Shown piece after piece: positions 7,471 to 15,404 of a stretch of DNA of 64,000 nt; position 1 is the first letter of the stretch; each line of letters opens with the position of its first letter. This DNA is from an uncultured Eubacterium sp. (GTDB lineage: Bacteria; Bacillota; Clostridia; Lachnospirales; Lachnospiraceae): NCBI GenBank assembly GCA_945946665.1, contig CAMEWO010000003.1, positions 1-64,000 of the forward strand, in the 5' to 3' direction. Position numbers and translations under genes: made by a program. The notes beneath the pieces were generated by a model. The model ran no database searches. It saw only the letters and a list, made by a program, of their open reading frames with translations, and had not been told where the DNA came from.

Positions 7471-8201
7471 ACTTCAATTAGCAGGCACAAACAGTTTTCC
7501 AATAACCATAATTCTCTATAGTCGATTTTTAGATTGAGAAGTGTTTCTTCAAATAACCTTTCGAACACCTTTATAGGCACTTGGCTTAATGATTTTGGAA
7601 AATTATCGGATTCCACAATAATAATATACAGGGTATAAAGTAACGTGACCCTGCTATTAAGATTTGCAGCATCAATTCTAATATATTTATGTAATAATAT
7701 TTCTATTGCTTTTGGAAGTTGGGGACTGCCATTTATTACTTCAGCGATGGATTTATAGTTGCAATTTTGCAACATATTTTGTGTGATTTTACATGCAATA
7801 TGATTACATATTTCCAAAGTGCCAGTGGAGCGATCAACTTCTTTAAAAATCAATTCTTTAACCCATGCAAATTGAGAAGGAATGTCACGAGGATTTAATT
7901 CATATAATACCGGGAAAATAACTATTTCTTTTTTATGGTATCTGGATTCAAGTATTTTTATTTCTTCTGCCGCACACAAAGAATCAGCGGTATTTGGGGA
8001 TAAAATAATTAGTGCATATCCACATTTTCCTGCTCCTTCGTCAATATTTTTTTTAAATCTATTGTCCCCCATGACCATTTCATATCTATCATACCAAATA
8101 TTAATCCCATAGTTTTTCAAGTGGTAGACTATGGGTTGTACAATATCATAGCGATCTTTAGCTGAAAAAGATATAAATAACTTATCCGAAAAATTTTTCA
8201 T
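7437..8201 (-). CDS. thsB: TIR-domain protein, ThsB-like signal-producing sensor
   Basis: This encodes 254 residues from the ATG at 8201, chosen because GAGG lies 8 bases upstream; an ATG at 8261 would run 28 bases into the HAD gene. The TIR domain is at residues 7-130: KLFISFSAKD, the box-2-like INIWYDRYEM, and LSPNTADSLCAAE with E79 in the catalytic glutamate position. An all-helical C-terminal extension (about 140-254) has no recognised family and could sense infection. In Thoeris, TIR proteins make a cyclic ADP-ribose isomer that activates ThsA. It is the last gene of a three-gene operon and its 3' end overlaps that of thsA. Confidence 0.82.
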   Translation of the reverse strand: MKNFSDKLFISFSAKDRYDIVQPIVYHLKNYGINIWYDRYEMVMGDNRFKKNIDEGAGKCGYALIILSPNTADSLCAAEEIKILESRYHKKEIVIFPVLYELNPRDIPSQFAWVKELIFKEVDRSTGTLEICNHIACKITQNMLQNCNYKSIAEVINGSPQLPKAIEILLHKYIRIDAANLNSRVTLLYTLYIIIVESDNFPKSLSQVPIKVFERLFEETLLNLKIDYRELWLLENCLCLLIEVYIKSCTESNI

Positions 8202-8233
8202 ATCGTTTACCTCAAGAGTTTCATTGGTATTTT

Positions 8234-9004
8234 TTATTGCAATATATACTTGGCAATCCATGTTGCAACACCATTTTTATCATTTGTTTCTGTGACATAA
8301 CTGGTACTTTCTTTAAGTTCAGGAATCGCATTGCCCATCGCCACGCCAATACCAACATTTTTTACCATATCAATGTCAGTTACATCATCACCAAAAGCCA
8401 CCATTTGCTTTAAAGGAATGTTAAAATATTCCGATGCTTTTTTAACAACGTAGCCTTTATTTGCATTTTTGTGAACTATTATTGCATCATTATATCTGGT
8501 ATAATAGAATGAACTTTCACATGTAATATAATCTTGCAATGGAATATTCTTCAATATTCCTGATTCAATTCTAATACGCTGAATATCCAATTCCGGCAAA
8601 TCATTCAGAGTACATGCTTTTTTTTCGCTCGTTTCCATATGTCGAATACCCCCACAGACATTTGAAAAGTTCCACGGTTCTAGATGAACATCCATTAATG
8701 TCCCTGGGAAGTCATTATTTAGTGTTTGTAACATCATAACAGTTTGCTTAAATGGCAAAATATTATTATCTATTAGATGATTTCCAACATAGATTTGCGC
8801 ACCATTATAAAAAGCTATAAAATCATATGGCAGTTGTTTAAAAAGCTGAAGGTTCTTCTTTGATCTAGATCGTGCGGTAATAAGACCTATAAAATAACCA
8901 TTATGTTTGCACTCTTGTATAAGTTTTATTGTTATTGGAGATAGAATTCCGTTCGAATCTAACAATGTTCCATCTACATCAAAAAAGAGCATTTGATTAT
9001 TCAT
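8234..9004 (-). CDS. HAD-superfamily phosphatase of the Cof type
   Basis: This encodes 256 residues. Motif I is DVDGT at residues 9-13, a Cof-type cap follows, and the C-terminal motif AFGDDVTDIDM carries the acidic Mg-binding residues. Cof-type HAD enzymes dephosphorylate sugar phosphates, nucleotides or cofactors such as PLP; the substrate cannot be read from the sequence. It is the middle gene between the thymidylate-kinase-like gene (42-base gap) and the TIR gene (32-base gap). Its place inside the repeats suggests a link with nucleotide metabolism in the defence island, but this is inference. Confidence 0.85.
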   Translation of the reverse strand: MNNQMLFFDVDGTLLDSNGILSPITIKLIQECKHNGYFIGLITARSRSKKNLQLFKQLPYDFIAFYNGAQIYVGNHLIDNNILPFKQTVMMLQTLNNDFPGTLMDVHLEPWNFSNVCGGIRHMETSEKKACTLNDLPELDIQRIRIESGILKNIPLQDYITCESSFYYTRYNDAIIVHKNANKGYVVKKASEYFNIPLKQMVAFGDDVTDIDMVKNVGIGVAMGNAIPELKESTSYVTETNDKNGVATWIAKYILQ

Positions 9005-9046
9005 ATTACTAATTATTCCTTTAGTATGTAAAAAAGTAATTAAATA

Positions 9047-9685
9047 CTATATGGTATTTTCGGGAGAAATACATATATCGCCTAATATTTTGGCTACTGA
9101 AGAATATACCATATCAATATTTTGATTGGCATTTATTTTTAAAATAGTGTAATTTTCATTAGGAATCATTGCTTCGTATCCTCTTTTTTTCATTATCAAA
9201 GCCTCTTTACTTTCACTGTAATGTGGTAATATTCCAGTTCTATTACTTCTTTCTTTTATTCTTTGAAGTGCAGTGTTAACGCTTGTATCAAAATAAATTC
9301 CTAAATCTGGAGTAGGTAGGCATTCTAAAGCCTTTGACAAGCAATTACATGATGGCGTAAGAAAAATGTCTGTAAACAATTTAATGCATATGGTATATCT
9401 ATCAAGAATTACATTGGTTCCGCTATTTAAAAGCGGCAAAACTTCATTAAACACATTATAGATCACACTACCAATATGAAGTACATGTTTAAATTCATGA
9501 GAAAAGACGTCAGCCCGTGAAAAGTTTAGAATTCTTTCAGCACGATATAATTCTTCTTCGAATATAGCATTTGTCAAACATGACGTACATATTGTGTTAT
9601 TTAACCCACTACTTTTTAACATGTTTAAAATGGTAGATTTTCCGCTTCCATCTATACCAAATAGAATGATTAATTTTCCTTTCAT
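9047..9685 (-). CDS. Thymidylate-kinase-like P-loop NTPase
   Basis: This encodes 212 residues from the ATG at 9685, which is preceded by GGGGAA; a longer frame reaches 9772 but would run into the 24-bp repeat. The Walker A motif is GIDGSGKST at about residues 8-16, DRY near 123-125 is the typical TMP-kinase motif, and a LID-like region with basic residues follows (RIKERSNRTG). Sequence divergence from housekeeping Tmk suggests a specialised nucleoside-monophosphate kinase. It is the first gene of the operon ending in the TIR gene, and its leader holds the right copy of the 24-bp repeat. Confidence 0.78.
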   Translation of the reverse strand: MKGKLIILFGIDGSGKSTILNMLKSSGLNNTICTSCLTNAIFEEELYRAERILNFSRADVFSHEFKHVLHIGSVIYNVFNEVLPLLNSGTNVILDRYTICIKLFTDIFLTPSCNCLSKALECLPTPDLGIYFDTSVNTALQRIKERSNRTGILPHYSESKEALIMKKRGYEAMIPNENYTILKINANQNIDMVYSSVAKILGDICISPENTI

Positions 9686-9749
9686 TTCTATTCCCCGTTT
9701 TATATATGAGATAATTATTATCAAAAAATATGCCAATTTCATACTGACA

Positions 9750-9773
9750 GATAATAAGCGATTATCAATCAAT
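9750..9773 (-). repeat. Right copy of the perfect 24-bp inverted repeat
   Basis: This is the exact reverse complement of 6010-6033 and contains the same internal palindrome. It sits 64 bases upstream of the minus-strand ATG at 9685. Matching stops on both sides after 24 bases, so these are not the ends of longer terminal repeats. It could be an operator shared by both transcription units or a recombination site. Confidence 0.9.
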
Positions 9774-9790
9774 AAAAAGAGTGTAAAATA

Positions 9791-9827
9791 GGCAAGATAA
9801 ATGATGTAGTCATTTATCTTGCTTGCC
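9791..9827 (-). terminator. Hairpin terminator of the broken recombinase gene
   Basis: GGCAAGATAAATGA (from 9791) pairs with TCATTTATCTTG and CTTGCC (to 9827) around a short loop, and a T-rich stretch follows on the minus strand. It starts 3 bases downstream of the recombinase relic and 18 bases outside the right 24-bp repeat. Confidence 0.65.
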
Positions 9828-9829
9828 TT

Positions 9830-10000
9830 TTATCGAATAATAAAATCTTTTCTGATATATTTTGCTGTAAGAATGTCTTTTCATTTTGACATGGCAACAT
9901 AGGTATAGATTTCTGTGATATTTATAAAACTATGCCCCAATATTTTCTGAATATAACAATACTCTAAGTAGTTATCAATAAGTATCTGTAAATCGCTCAT
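9830..10000 (-). pseudogene. Tyrosine recombinase with internal deletion and premature stop
   Basis: On the minus strand an ATG at 10000, behind an AAAGGAG box, opens a frame that joins a typical integrase N-terminus (MSDLQILIDNYLEYC) directly to a tyrosine-recombinase C-terminus. That C-terminus has the ILGHS motif and the active-site tyrosine region EIYTYVAMSK. The whole central catalytic domain is missing. A TGA at 9881-9883 follows MSK, and the same frame then continues as KDILTAKYIRK to a TAA at 9830. It is a dead recombinase gene beside the right 24-bp repeat. Confidence 0.75.
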
Positions 10001-10247
10001 AGTGGAATCTCCTTTGTTTTCATTTTATCTATCAATGATATATCGTACATGAACTGGGCTTTACATAAAATTACCAGATTACACCGTCCTACTCGCCAAT
10101 CTGTGTCGTAAAAAAATCAGGTGTTTTGTCCTATCATAGTTACAGGCTCACATGAGCCTTGAACTATGAAAAACTAAATAGGACACGCATACACCTGATT
10201 TTATTTTCGCCTTTTTATCTGTCTATGCTTATTGCAGGGATAAAGGG
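10001..10247. other. Intergenic region with a nested palindrome
   Basis: At 10113-10202 four inverted pairs nest around one centre: AAAATCAGGTGT with ACACCTGATTTT, GTCCTAT with ATAGGAC, CATAGTT with AACTATG, and AGGCTCA with TGAGCCT. The structure is about 90 bases with small internal loops. The rest, from 10021 to 10112, shows no gene or clear promoter. Confidence 0.7.
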
Positions 10248-10574
10248 GTGGCAGAATCCCATTTCGTGCGAAGATGTACCTGCAAGGATTTCATTGTTGC
10301 CCGTGAAGGTATGGAGCAGAGGATTGTGCCTACTGGCATGGCAGTCAGAGATAATGAGGTAAAACGGCACCGGAATTTCAGCAAAAAGCATTTTTCGGGA
10401 GTGGCTGCCTGTGGATTTCGTCTGGTTGGGCATGACGGAGGTGCAGTGTGGGATGAAGCCGTCCCAGTGTATGTTACCCGGTTCGGGGATTCTGCTAAGA
10501 GGCAGATTTTGGAGAATGGCGGTCTTGTGCCGCTGTTCTCTGAAATAAAGAAGTTTGTGCTGCTTGAAGGATAG
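10248..10574 (+). CDS. Hypothetical protein of the mobile element
   Basis: A GTG-initiated frame of 108 residues with a GGGG-containing box just before it. The composition is plausible for a real small protein, with two close cysteines (CTC), several basic stretches and a hydrophobic C-terminus, but I recognise no family. The antisense frame is richer in His, Pro and Ser and looks like its shadow. It lies between the nested palindrome and the resolvase-like gene and could also be a gene fragment. Confidence 0.4.
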   Translation: MAESHFVRRCTCKDFIVAREGMEQRIVPTGMAVRDNEVKRHRNFSKKHFSGVAACGFRLVGHDGGAVWDEAVPVYVTRFGDSAKRQILENGGLVPLFSEIKKFVLLEG

Positions 10575-10595
10575 ATTATTTAAGAAGTTATCTTT

Positions 10596-10632
10596 TGAGA
10601 TAAGGGGACGGGTGCACCGCATTCTTATCTCA
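10596..10632. repeat. Inverted repeat before the resolvase-like gene
   Basis: TGAGATAAG (10596-10604) and CTTATCTCA (10624-10632) are perfect inverted repeats around a loop that itself contains the palindrome GGTGCACC. This may be an operator or an attenuator for the downstream toxin operon. Confidence 0.5.
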
Positions 10633-10690
10633 GGAGATAGTAGCCGGCATATCTTTCTGTAATAATCTAAGAAAGAGCAGGTACAAAGAT

Positions 10691-11122
10691 ATGTGCAAGA
10701 TAGGAATTATGTTAGGTACAGCCGGGGAGAATCTTCCTTCGGCTATTTTATTTATGAACTCCAACAAATCGGAGAAGAACATCCGTAAAAAGGTTGCCAA
10801 GACCAGAGAGAAGTGTCTCTCGCATGGAATTATCTTAGGACATGATGTGGTCATTTGCAAAGGACCGGACAGGGATGTTGACCGTGATGCAGTCAATCTT
10901 TTGATTTCCTTTTTGATGACCGGACAGTATGACATGGTGGCGGTAGACAAGCTGACAGATTTAACGGAAGATGTATCCGATATGGAGGAGCTTATGAAGG
11001 ATGCCGCTAAGATTGGTGTCGGGTTCCTTGAATTATCCACAATGGATTATTATGAATACAAGGATGTAAAGCCGGCCCCTGACAATATTATTCCGATATG
11101 GGACGGAGGCATTGGCTGCTGA
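10691..11122 (+). CDS. Resolvase-like protein without catalytic residues, upstream of PemK/MazF
   Basis: This encodes 143 residues. The middle part (about 50-115: DVVICKGPDRDVDRDAVNLL, MVAVDKLTDLTEDVSDMEEL, AAKIGVGFLEL) follows the secondary-structure pattern of a serine-recombinase N-terminal domain. The catalytic serine motif and the key arginines (normally KLxRLxR) are absent. Its TGA stop overlaps the ATG of the toxin gene, so the two are translationally coupled. It may serve as the antitoxin or as a DNA-binding partner; this is inferred from position only. Confidence 0.6.
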   Translation: MCKIGIMLGTAGENLPSAILFMNSNKSEKNIRKKVAKTREKCLSHGIILGHDVVICKGPDRDVDRDAVNLLISFLMTGQYDMVAVDKLTDLTEDVSDMEELMKDAAKIGVGFLELSTMDYYEYKDVKPAPDNIIPIWDGGIGC

Positions 11123-11490
11123 TGAAGATCAGACGAGGAGACATACTTTATGCGGATTTGGGTGGTCAGTATCAGGGAAGTATGCAGGGAGGTATGCGAC
11201 CTGTGGTTGTTGTCAGCAATAACATGGCAAACAAGCACAGTACCGTAATCACGGTAGTCCCTCTCTCCACCAAAATCTTTAAAAAGAAAAACCTTCCCAC
11301 TCATGTATTCGTATCGGCATACCGGGCAGAGGGATTGGAACAGCATAGCATAGCCCTCTGTGAACAGGTGACTGCCCTTGATTATGGCAGGATTATTGAG
11401 AACATGGGAAAGGTTGACGAGGAAACCCTTGCAAGGATCACCGAAGCGGTGCAGGTACAGGTGGGGGTGTTTGATAAGTATAGCAGATAA
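11122..11490 (+). CDS. PemK/MazF-type endoribonuclease toxin
   Basis: This encodes 122 residues from the ATG at 11122. The N-terminal KIRRGDILYADLG, RPVVVVSNN, VVPLST and the C-terminal VDEETLARITEAVQVQVG are typical of the PemK/MazF fold, with the conserved Arg in the RGD segment. Family members cut mRNA at short motifs and are held in check by an upstream antitoxin. The upstream partner here is the unusual resolvase-like protein, not a MazE/AbrB-type protein. A weak GC hairpin at about 11506-11531 follows. Confidence 0.85.
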   Translation: MKIRRGDILYADLGGQYQGSMQGGMRPVVVVSNNMANKHSTVITVVPLSTKIFKKKNLPTHVFVSAYRAEGLEQHSIALCEQVTALDYGRIIENMGKVDEETLARITEAVQVQVGVFDKYSR

Positions 11491-11581
11491 AAGATAAGAC
11501 GTATTAAAGCCGGGCAGTTTGTCCGGCCTTTACATAGCAGTTTTAAGCTGCCATGAATTTATATATTAGGAGGCTTATAAA

Positions 11582-11827
11582 GTGTCACTACTTAACTTAG
11601 ACGAAATGAGAGCAGTTGATATTAGAACAGTAAACCCGGAGAGCCTTGTGGATATAACTCAAATTCATATAGACGAAAATCTGGAAGGAGAGAAAAGGGC
11701 AGAGGAATTTATCCGTCAGGTAAAAAATCCATACTGCTTTAAAGTGGGAAAAATGATTGTGAAATCAAGCTATTCAGAAGGTTCTACCCTTACGGAGCGT
11801 TTTCAGGAGTTAGTCCTTGCGGTCTGA
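11582..11827 (+). CDS. DUF6870-like small protein
   Basis: This encodes 81 residues with a GTG start behind TAGGAGG. The sequence (MRAVDIRTVNPESLVDITQIHIDENL, FIRQVKNPYCFKVGKMIVKSSYSE) matches what I recall of the DUF6870 family, small proteins often found just before large serine recombinases in clostridial elements. No biochemical role is known to me. It is probably part of the element maintenance module. Confidence 0.7.
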   Translation: MSLLNLDEMRAVDIRTVNPESLVDITQIHIDENLEGEKRAEEFIRQVKNPYCFKVGKMIVKSSYSEGSTLTERFQELVLAV

Positions 11828-11866
11828 TTTATTAAAAAAAGGGGTGGAAATTTCCCGAATATTATG

Positions 11867-11957
11867 TTAATCTAGGAATCATAAAAAATAGGGCTGACAT
11901 CAGTGCAGACCTCTGATTCTTAGGTTATTAAGATAGGGCAATCTTAATTTGAAAATC
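11867..11957 (+). promoter_or_regulatory. Leader with two inverted repeats before the serine recombinases
   Basis: CTAGGAATCA (from about 11872) pairs with TGATTCTTAG (to about 11924), and TTAAGAT with ATCTTAA (about 11929-11948) forms a second short hairpin just before the first recombinase gene. Such paired hairpins suggest a regulated leader or operators for the recombinase operon. Confidence 0.35.
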
Positions 11958-11978
11958 ATAAGAATGGAGCGATGCAGG

Positions 11979-13649
11979 ATGAAGGCGAACACTTCTAAAA
12001 TTTTTCATGCAGCCATCTACTTACGATTATCAAAGGAAGATGGCGATGTTGCTGAAGGTAGCAGACTGGAAAGCAACAGTATCTCAAATCAAAAAGATTT
12101 AATCATGGACTTTGTGGGTAAGCACCCGGAAATCCATATTCATTCGATAAGAGTGGATGATGGATACAGCGGTGTAAACTTTGATCGTCCGAGTTTCCAA
12201 CAGATGTTAGAGGATATAAAGGCTGGCGAGGTTGATTGTGTCATTGTAAAGGACTTGTCACGTTTCGGCAGAAATTATATCGAGGCAGGAAGGTATATTG
12301 AAAAGATTTTCCCGATGATGGGAGTTCGTTTCATTGCAGTTACGGACTGTTTTGACAGTCTGGAGAACAATAACGGTACTGAAATGATTGTCCCTTTCAA
12401 GAACCTGATAAATGATGCGTACAGCAGGGATATTTCCATCAAGATTAGAAGTAATCTGGAAGTAAAAAGAAAAAGGGGAGATTACATCGGTGCGTTTGTC
12501 ACATATGGTTATCAGAAGTCCTTTGAAAATAAGAATAAAATCGTTGTAGACGAATATGCAGCCGAGGTTGTAAAGGACATTTTCAGAATGAAGCTGCTTG
12601 GCATGAGCCAGCAGACCATAGCGGATATTCTGAACGAAAACGGAGTTTTAGCTCCACTTGCTTACAAGAACAGTATCGGGATACATTTGAAAACTTCCTT
12701 TGATATGGGGGAGGCACCAAAATGGAATTATGTTTCTGTTACCCGTATTCTGAAAAATGAGATTTATACGGGGGTTCTGATACAGGGCAGACAGACAACA
12801 CCTAACTATAAGGTAAAGACAAGAGTGACGAAACCCGAAAATCAATGGGTTCGCATTGAGGATAATCATGAGGCTGTTATTAACAGACGGGATTTTGACT
12901 TAGTGCAGGAATTGTTGAAACTGGACACCAGATGCTCTCCCGGAGAGAACAAGGTTTATCCTTTATCCGGTGTTCTGGTCTGTGGGGATTGTCTTGACAG
13001 CATGGTGCGTAAGACGGTTCCGGCAAATGGTAAGCAGTATGTTTATTATGTCTGCTCGACCAACAAAAAGAATAAAAATCAATGTTCCCCGCACCGGATC
13101 AGCGAAGCCGAATTGATGGATGCGGTATTGAAAGCCATCCAGCTTCATGTAAAAGAAATGCTTGGTGTGAAGAATGCCTTGAAAATGATTGATGAGCTGC
13201 AATGGAAGCAGGCAGGAATTGAGAAATACGAGGAACGGATAAGGAGGGAAAAGGAGAATAAAGCCAAAATTGAGGCTAGAAAGTTGAATCTGTACGAAGA
13301 TTTCAAAGACGGTATTTTAACAAAACAGGAATATGTACAGATGAAAGAGGAGTACAGTTATCAGGTTGCCATTTCTGAAAGAGCAATCAGTTCCTATCAG
13401 CATGAAGTAGAACTGCTGAAAAATAACAAAGGAAGCAGACAGGAATGGATAAAAGCTTTCAAGAGATTTGAAAATATCACAGAACTGGACAGGGCGGCGG
13501 TCATTGCTCTTGTTAAGCAGGTTCGGGTATATGACAAAGACAGAATTGAGGTTGTTTTTAACTTTCAGGAGGAAACAGAGAGGCAAAGCAGCTTAATTGC
13601 ATTTGCAAATCCTGCCTGCAAAAACTATGTGGAAGGGATGGTGGTGTAA
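11979..13649 (+). CDS. Large serine recombinase 1 of a triplet
   Basis: This encodes 556 residues; the ATG at 11979 has a GGAG box 9 bases upstream, better than the TTG at 11949. The resolvase domain covers about residues 8-150: AAIYLRLSKED with the catalytic serine, DDGYSGVNFDRP, and VIVKDLSRFGRNY. A recombinase domain (about 160-300), a Cys-rich zinc ribbon (VCGDC and later YVCSTNKKNKNQC) and a C-terminal coiled coil (about 400-490) follow. These enzymes integrate and excise elements between short att sites. It directly precedes recombinase 2. Confidence 0.93.
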   Translation: MKANTSKIFHAAIYLRLSKEDGDVAEGSRLESNSISNQKDLIMDFVGKHPEIHIHSIRVDDGYSGVNFDRPSFQQMLEDIKAGEVDCVIVKDLSRFGRNYIEAGRYIEKIFPMMGVRFIAVTDCFDSLENNNGTEMIVPFKNLINDAYSRDISIKIRSNLEVKRKRGDYIGAFVTYGYQKSFENKNKIVVDEYAAEVVKDIFRMKLLGMSQQTIADILNENGVLAPLAYKNSIGIHLKTSFDMGEAPKWNYVSVTRILKNEIYTGVLIQGRQTTPNYKVKTRVTKPENQWVRIEDNHEAVINRRDFDLVQELLKLDTRCSPGENKVYPLSGVLVCGDCLDSMVRKTVPANGKQYVYYVCSTNKKNKNQCSPHRISEAELMDAVLKAIQLHVKEMLGVKNALKMIDELQWKQAGIEKYEERIRREKENKAKIEARKLNLYEDFKDGILTKQEYVQMKEEYSYQVAISERAISSYQHEVELLKNNKGSRQEWIKAFKRFENITELDRAAVIALVKQVRVYDKDRIEVVFNFQEETERQSSLIAFANPACKNYVEGMVV

Positions 13650-15404
13650 ATGGCTAGAAAGAGTAGAAAACAGACCACCATTTCACAGGCACAGGCTCCG
13701 GTTTCCACACCGGACAGCAAAGTATTTTGTACAGCCTTATATGCCAGATTGTCTGCGGATGAACATTGCAGGGCTGAGGGAACAACCATTGAAAACCAGC
13801 TTTATCTTCTGAGGGAGTATGTAAAGGACAAACCATATCTTCAAGTGGTTGGTGAGTATTATGATGACGGTGTTACCGGAACAAAGTTCGACAGACCTGA
13901 TTTTAACCGTATGATTGCAGATATGCGAGCCGGAAAAATTGATTGTATTATTGTAAAAGATTTATCCCGGCTTGGCAGAAATTATCTGGAAGCAGGAGAT
14001 TATCTTGAAAAGATATTCCCATTCTTTGGAGTACGGTTTATTGCCATTACTGACGGCTATGACAGCAGTTGTCCAAACCTTACGGAAGATGGCTTGATTG
14101 TTCCGTTAAAGAACCTGATTAACGATATTTATGCAAAAGACCTTTCCCGAAAGGTCAGTTCCGCATTTCTCATTAAGCAAAAGCAGGGGAAATTTATCGG
14201 AATGTCAGCTCCGTATGGATATATGAAATCCCCGGCAGATCATAACAAGCTGATTGTGGATGAAGATGTAAGGGAGATTGTATGGAATATTTTTCATTGG
14301 AGAGCGGATGGTGAAAGTCTTACAACCATTGTCAGGCGGTTAAATGACTATGGTATCCCATGTCCGACCAGATATAAGTATCTGAAAGGCTGGGTTAAAT
14401 CAGAACGCTCAAAGTCAGGCTTATGGACGGTCAGCACATTGGCAAGGGTTTTGGAAAATCCGGTGTATATCGGAGATATGGAACAGGGTATTGTAAGAAC
14501 TGCATTATACAAGGGTATGAAACCAACCGTAATGCCTGCGGAAGAAAGGATTTATGTAAAAAATACTCATGAGGCGATTGTTGAAAGAGAAGTTTTCGAG
14601 AAAATCAATGAACAGCGACAGCAGTTCAGAGAGAAATTCCATAGCAATTACGGTAAGCATGACAGTATTTCCAAAGAGCCGAATTTGTTAAAAGGAGTTC
14701 TGGTTTGTGCAGATTGCGGCAAGAATATGTCTCTTTGGCGGGATAGAAGCGGAGTAAAGCTCAATCCACCGAGGGTTTATTACAAATACATCTGCCAGAC
14801 CTATCAAACATTGAAAGAAAAAGGCTGCACCAGAAAACGTCTGAACAAAAAGGATGTCGAACAGGCAGTAGAGGAAGCTATCCGCCTTCACATTAAGTTG
14901 TTCTTAGACAGTAAAAAGGCTCTTGAACAGTTAAACCGCACCCAGCAGGCAAGACAGATCAATGAAGGTTATCAGAGGGAAATCCTTGAGGCTTGCAAGA
15001 GAAAAAACAGGGCGGAGAACAGAGCAGGCTCCCTTTACAATGATTATGCAGACGGAATACTTAGTGAAAGTGATTATCTGTATGCAAAAGAAAAATATCT
15101 GAAGGAAGCTGAGGCTGAGAAACAGAAAATTGCTGAATTGCAGGAAATGCAAAGACGATATGAGAAAGGCTGCAAGGAAACCAGTAAGCTGGAGTCATTG
15201 GTGGAAAAGTACAAGAACTTTGACAACTTAACAGAGGACATTATCCAATCTTTTATCAGTAAGGTACTTGTGTATAGTGATGAGAGGTTAGAGATATGTT
15301 TCCGTTTCAAAGACGAGCTTGAGGAGTTGACTCAGGTGGTTAAGGAAAGGAGGGACGAGATATGCAGGGTGAGAACAAAGTTATCTATGGCAGCGAATAT
15401 GTAA
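13650..15404 (+). CDS. Large serine recombinase 2 of a triplet
   Basis: This encodes 584 residues and starts in the base after the stop of recombinase 1. The catalytic domain shows TALYARLSADE, DDGVTGTKFDRPDF and IIVKDLSRLGRNYLEAGDY. Then come a recombinase domain with a long DNA-binding segment, a zinc ribbon (CADCGK and later YICQTYQTLKEKGC) and a coiled coil from about 425 to 530. The N-terminus has a 25-residue extension rich in Gln, Ser and Thr before the catalytic strand. It overlaps recombinase 3 by 43 bases, so the triplet is one operon. Confidence 0.93.
   Translation: MARKSRKQTTISQAQAPVSTPDSKVFCTALYARLSADEHCRAEGTTIENQLYLLREYVKDKPYLQVVGEYYDDGVTGTKFDRPDFNRMIADMRAGKIDCIIVKDLSRLGRNYLEAGDYLEKIFPFFGVRFIAITDGYDSSCPNLTEDGLIVPLKNLINDIYAKDLSRKVSSAFLIKQKQGKFIGMSAPYGYMKSPADHNKLIVDEDVREIVWNIFHWRADGESLTTIVRRLNDYGIPCPTRYKYLKGWVKSERSKSGLWTVSTLARVLENPVYIGDMEQGIVRTALYKGMKPTVMPAEERIYVKNTHEAIVEREVFEKINEQRQQFREKFHSNYGKHDSISKEPNLLKGVLVCADCGKNMSLWRDRSGVKLNPPRVYYKYICQTYQTLKEKGCTRKRLNKKDVEQAVEEAIRLHIKLFLDSKKALEQLNRTQQARQINEGYQREILEACKRKNRAENRAGSLYNDYADGILSESDYLYAKEKYLKEAEAEKQKIAELQEMQRRYEKGCKETSKLESLVEKYKNFDNLTEDIIQSFISKVLVYSDERLEICFRFKDELEELTQVVKERRDEICRVRTKLSMAANM

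Noticed and set aside
8202..8261. Longer TIR protein starting at the ATG at 8261
   Set aside because: It would overlap the HAD gene by 28 bases, while the ATG at 8201 has a GAGG box at good spacing and starts right before the TIR fold.
10215..10622. 135-codon minus-strand frame opposite the hypothetical gene at 10248
   Set aside because: It is rich in His, Pro and Ser, has no ribosome binding site and runs across the inverted repeat; it looks like the shadow of the plus-strand frame.
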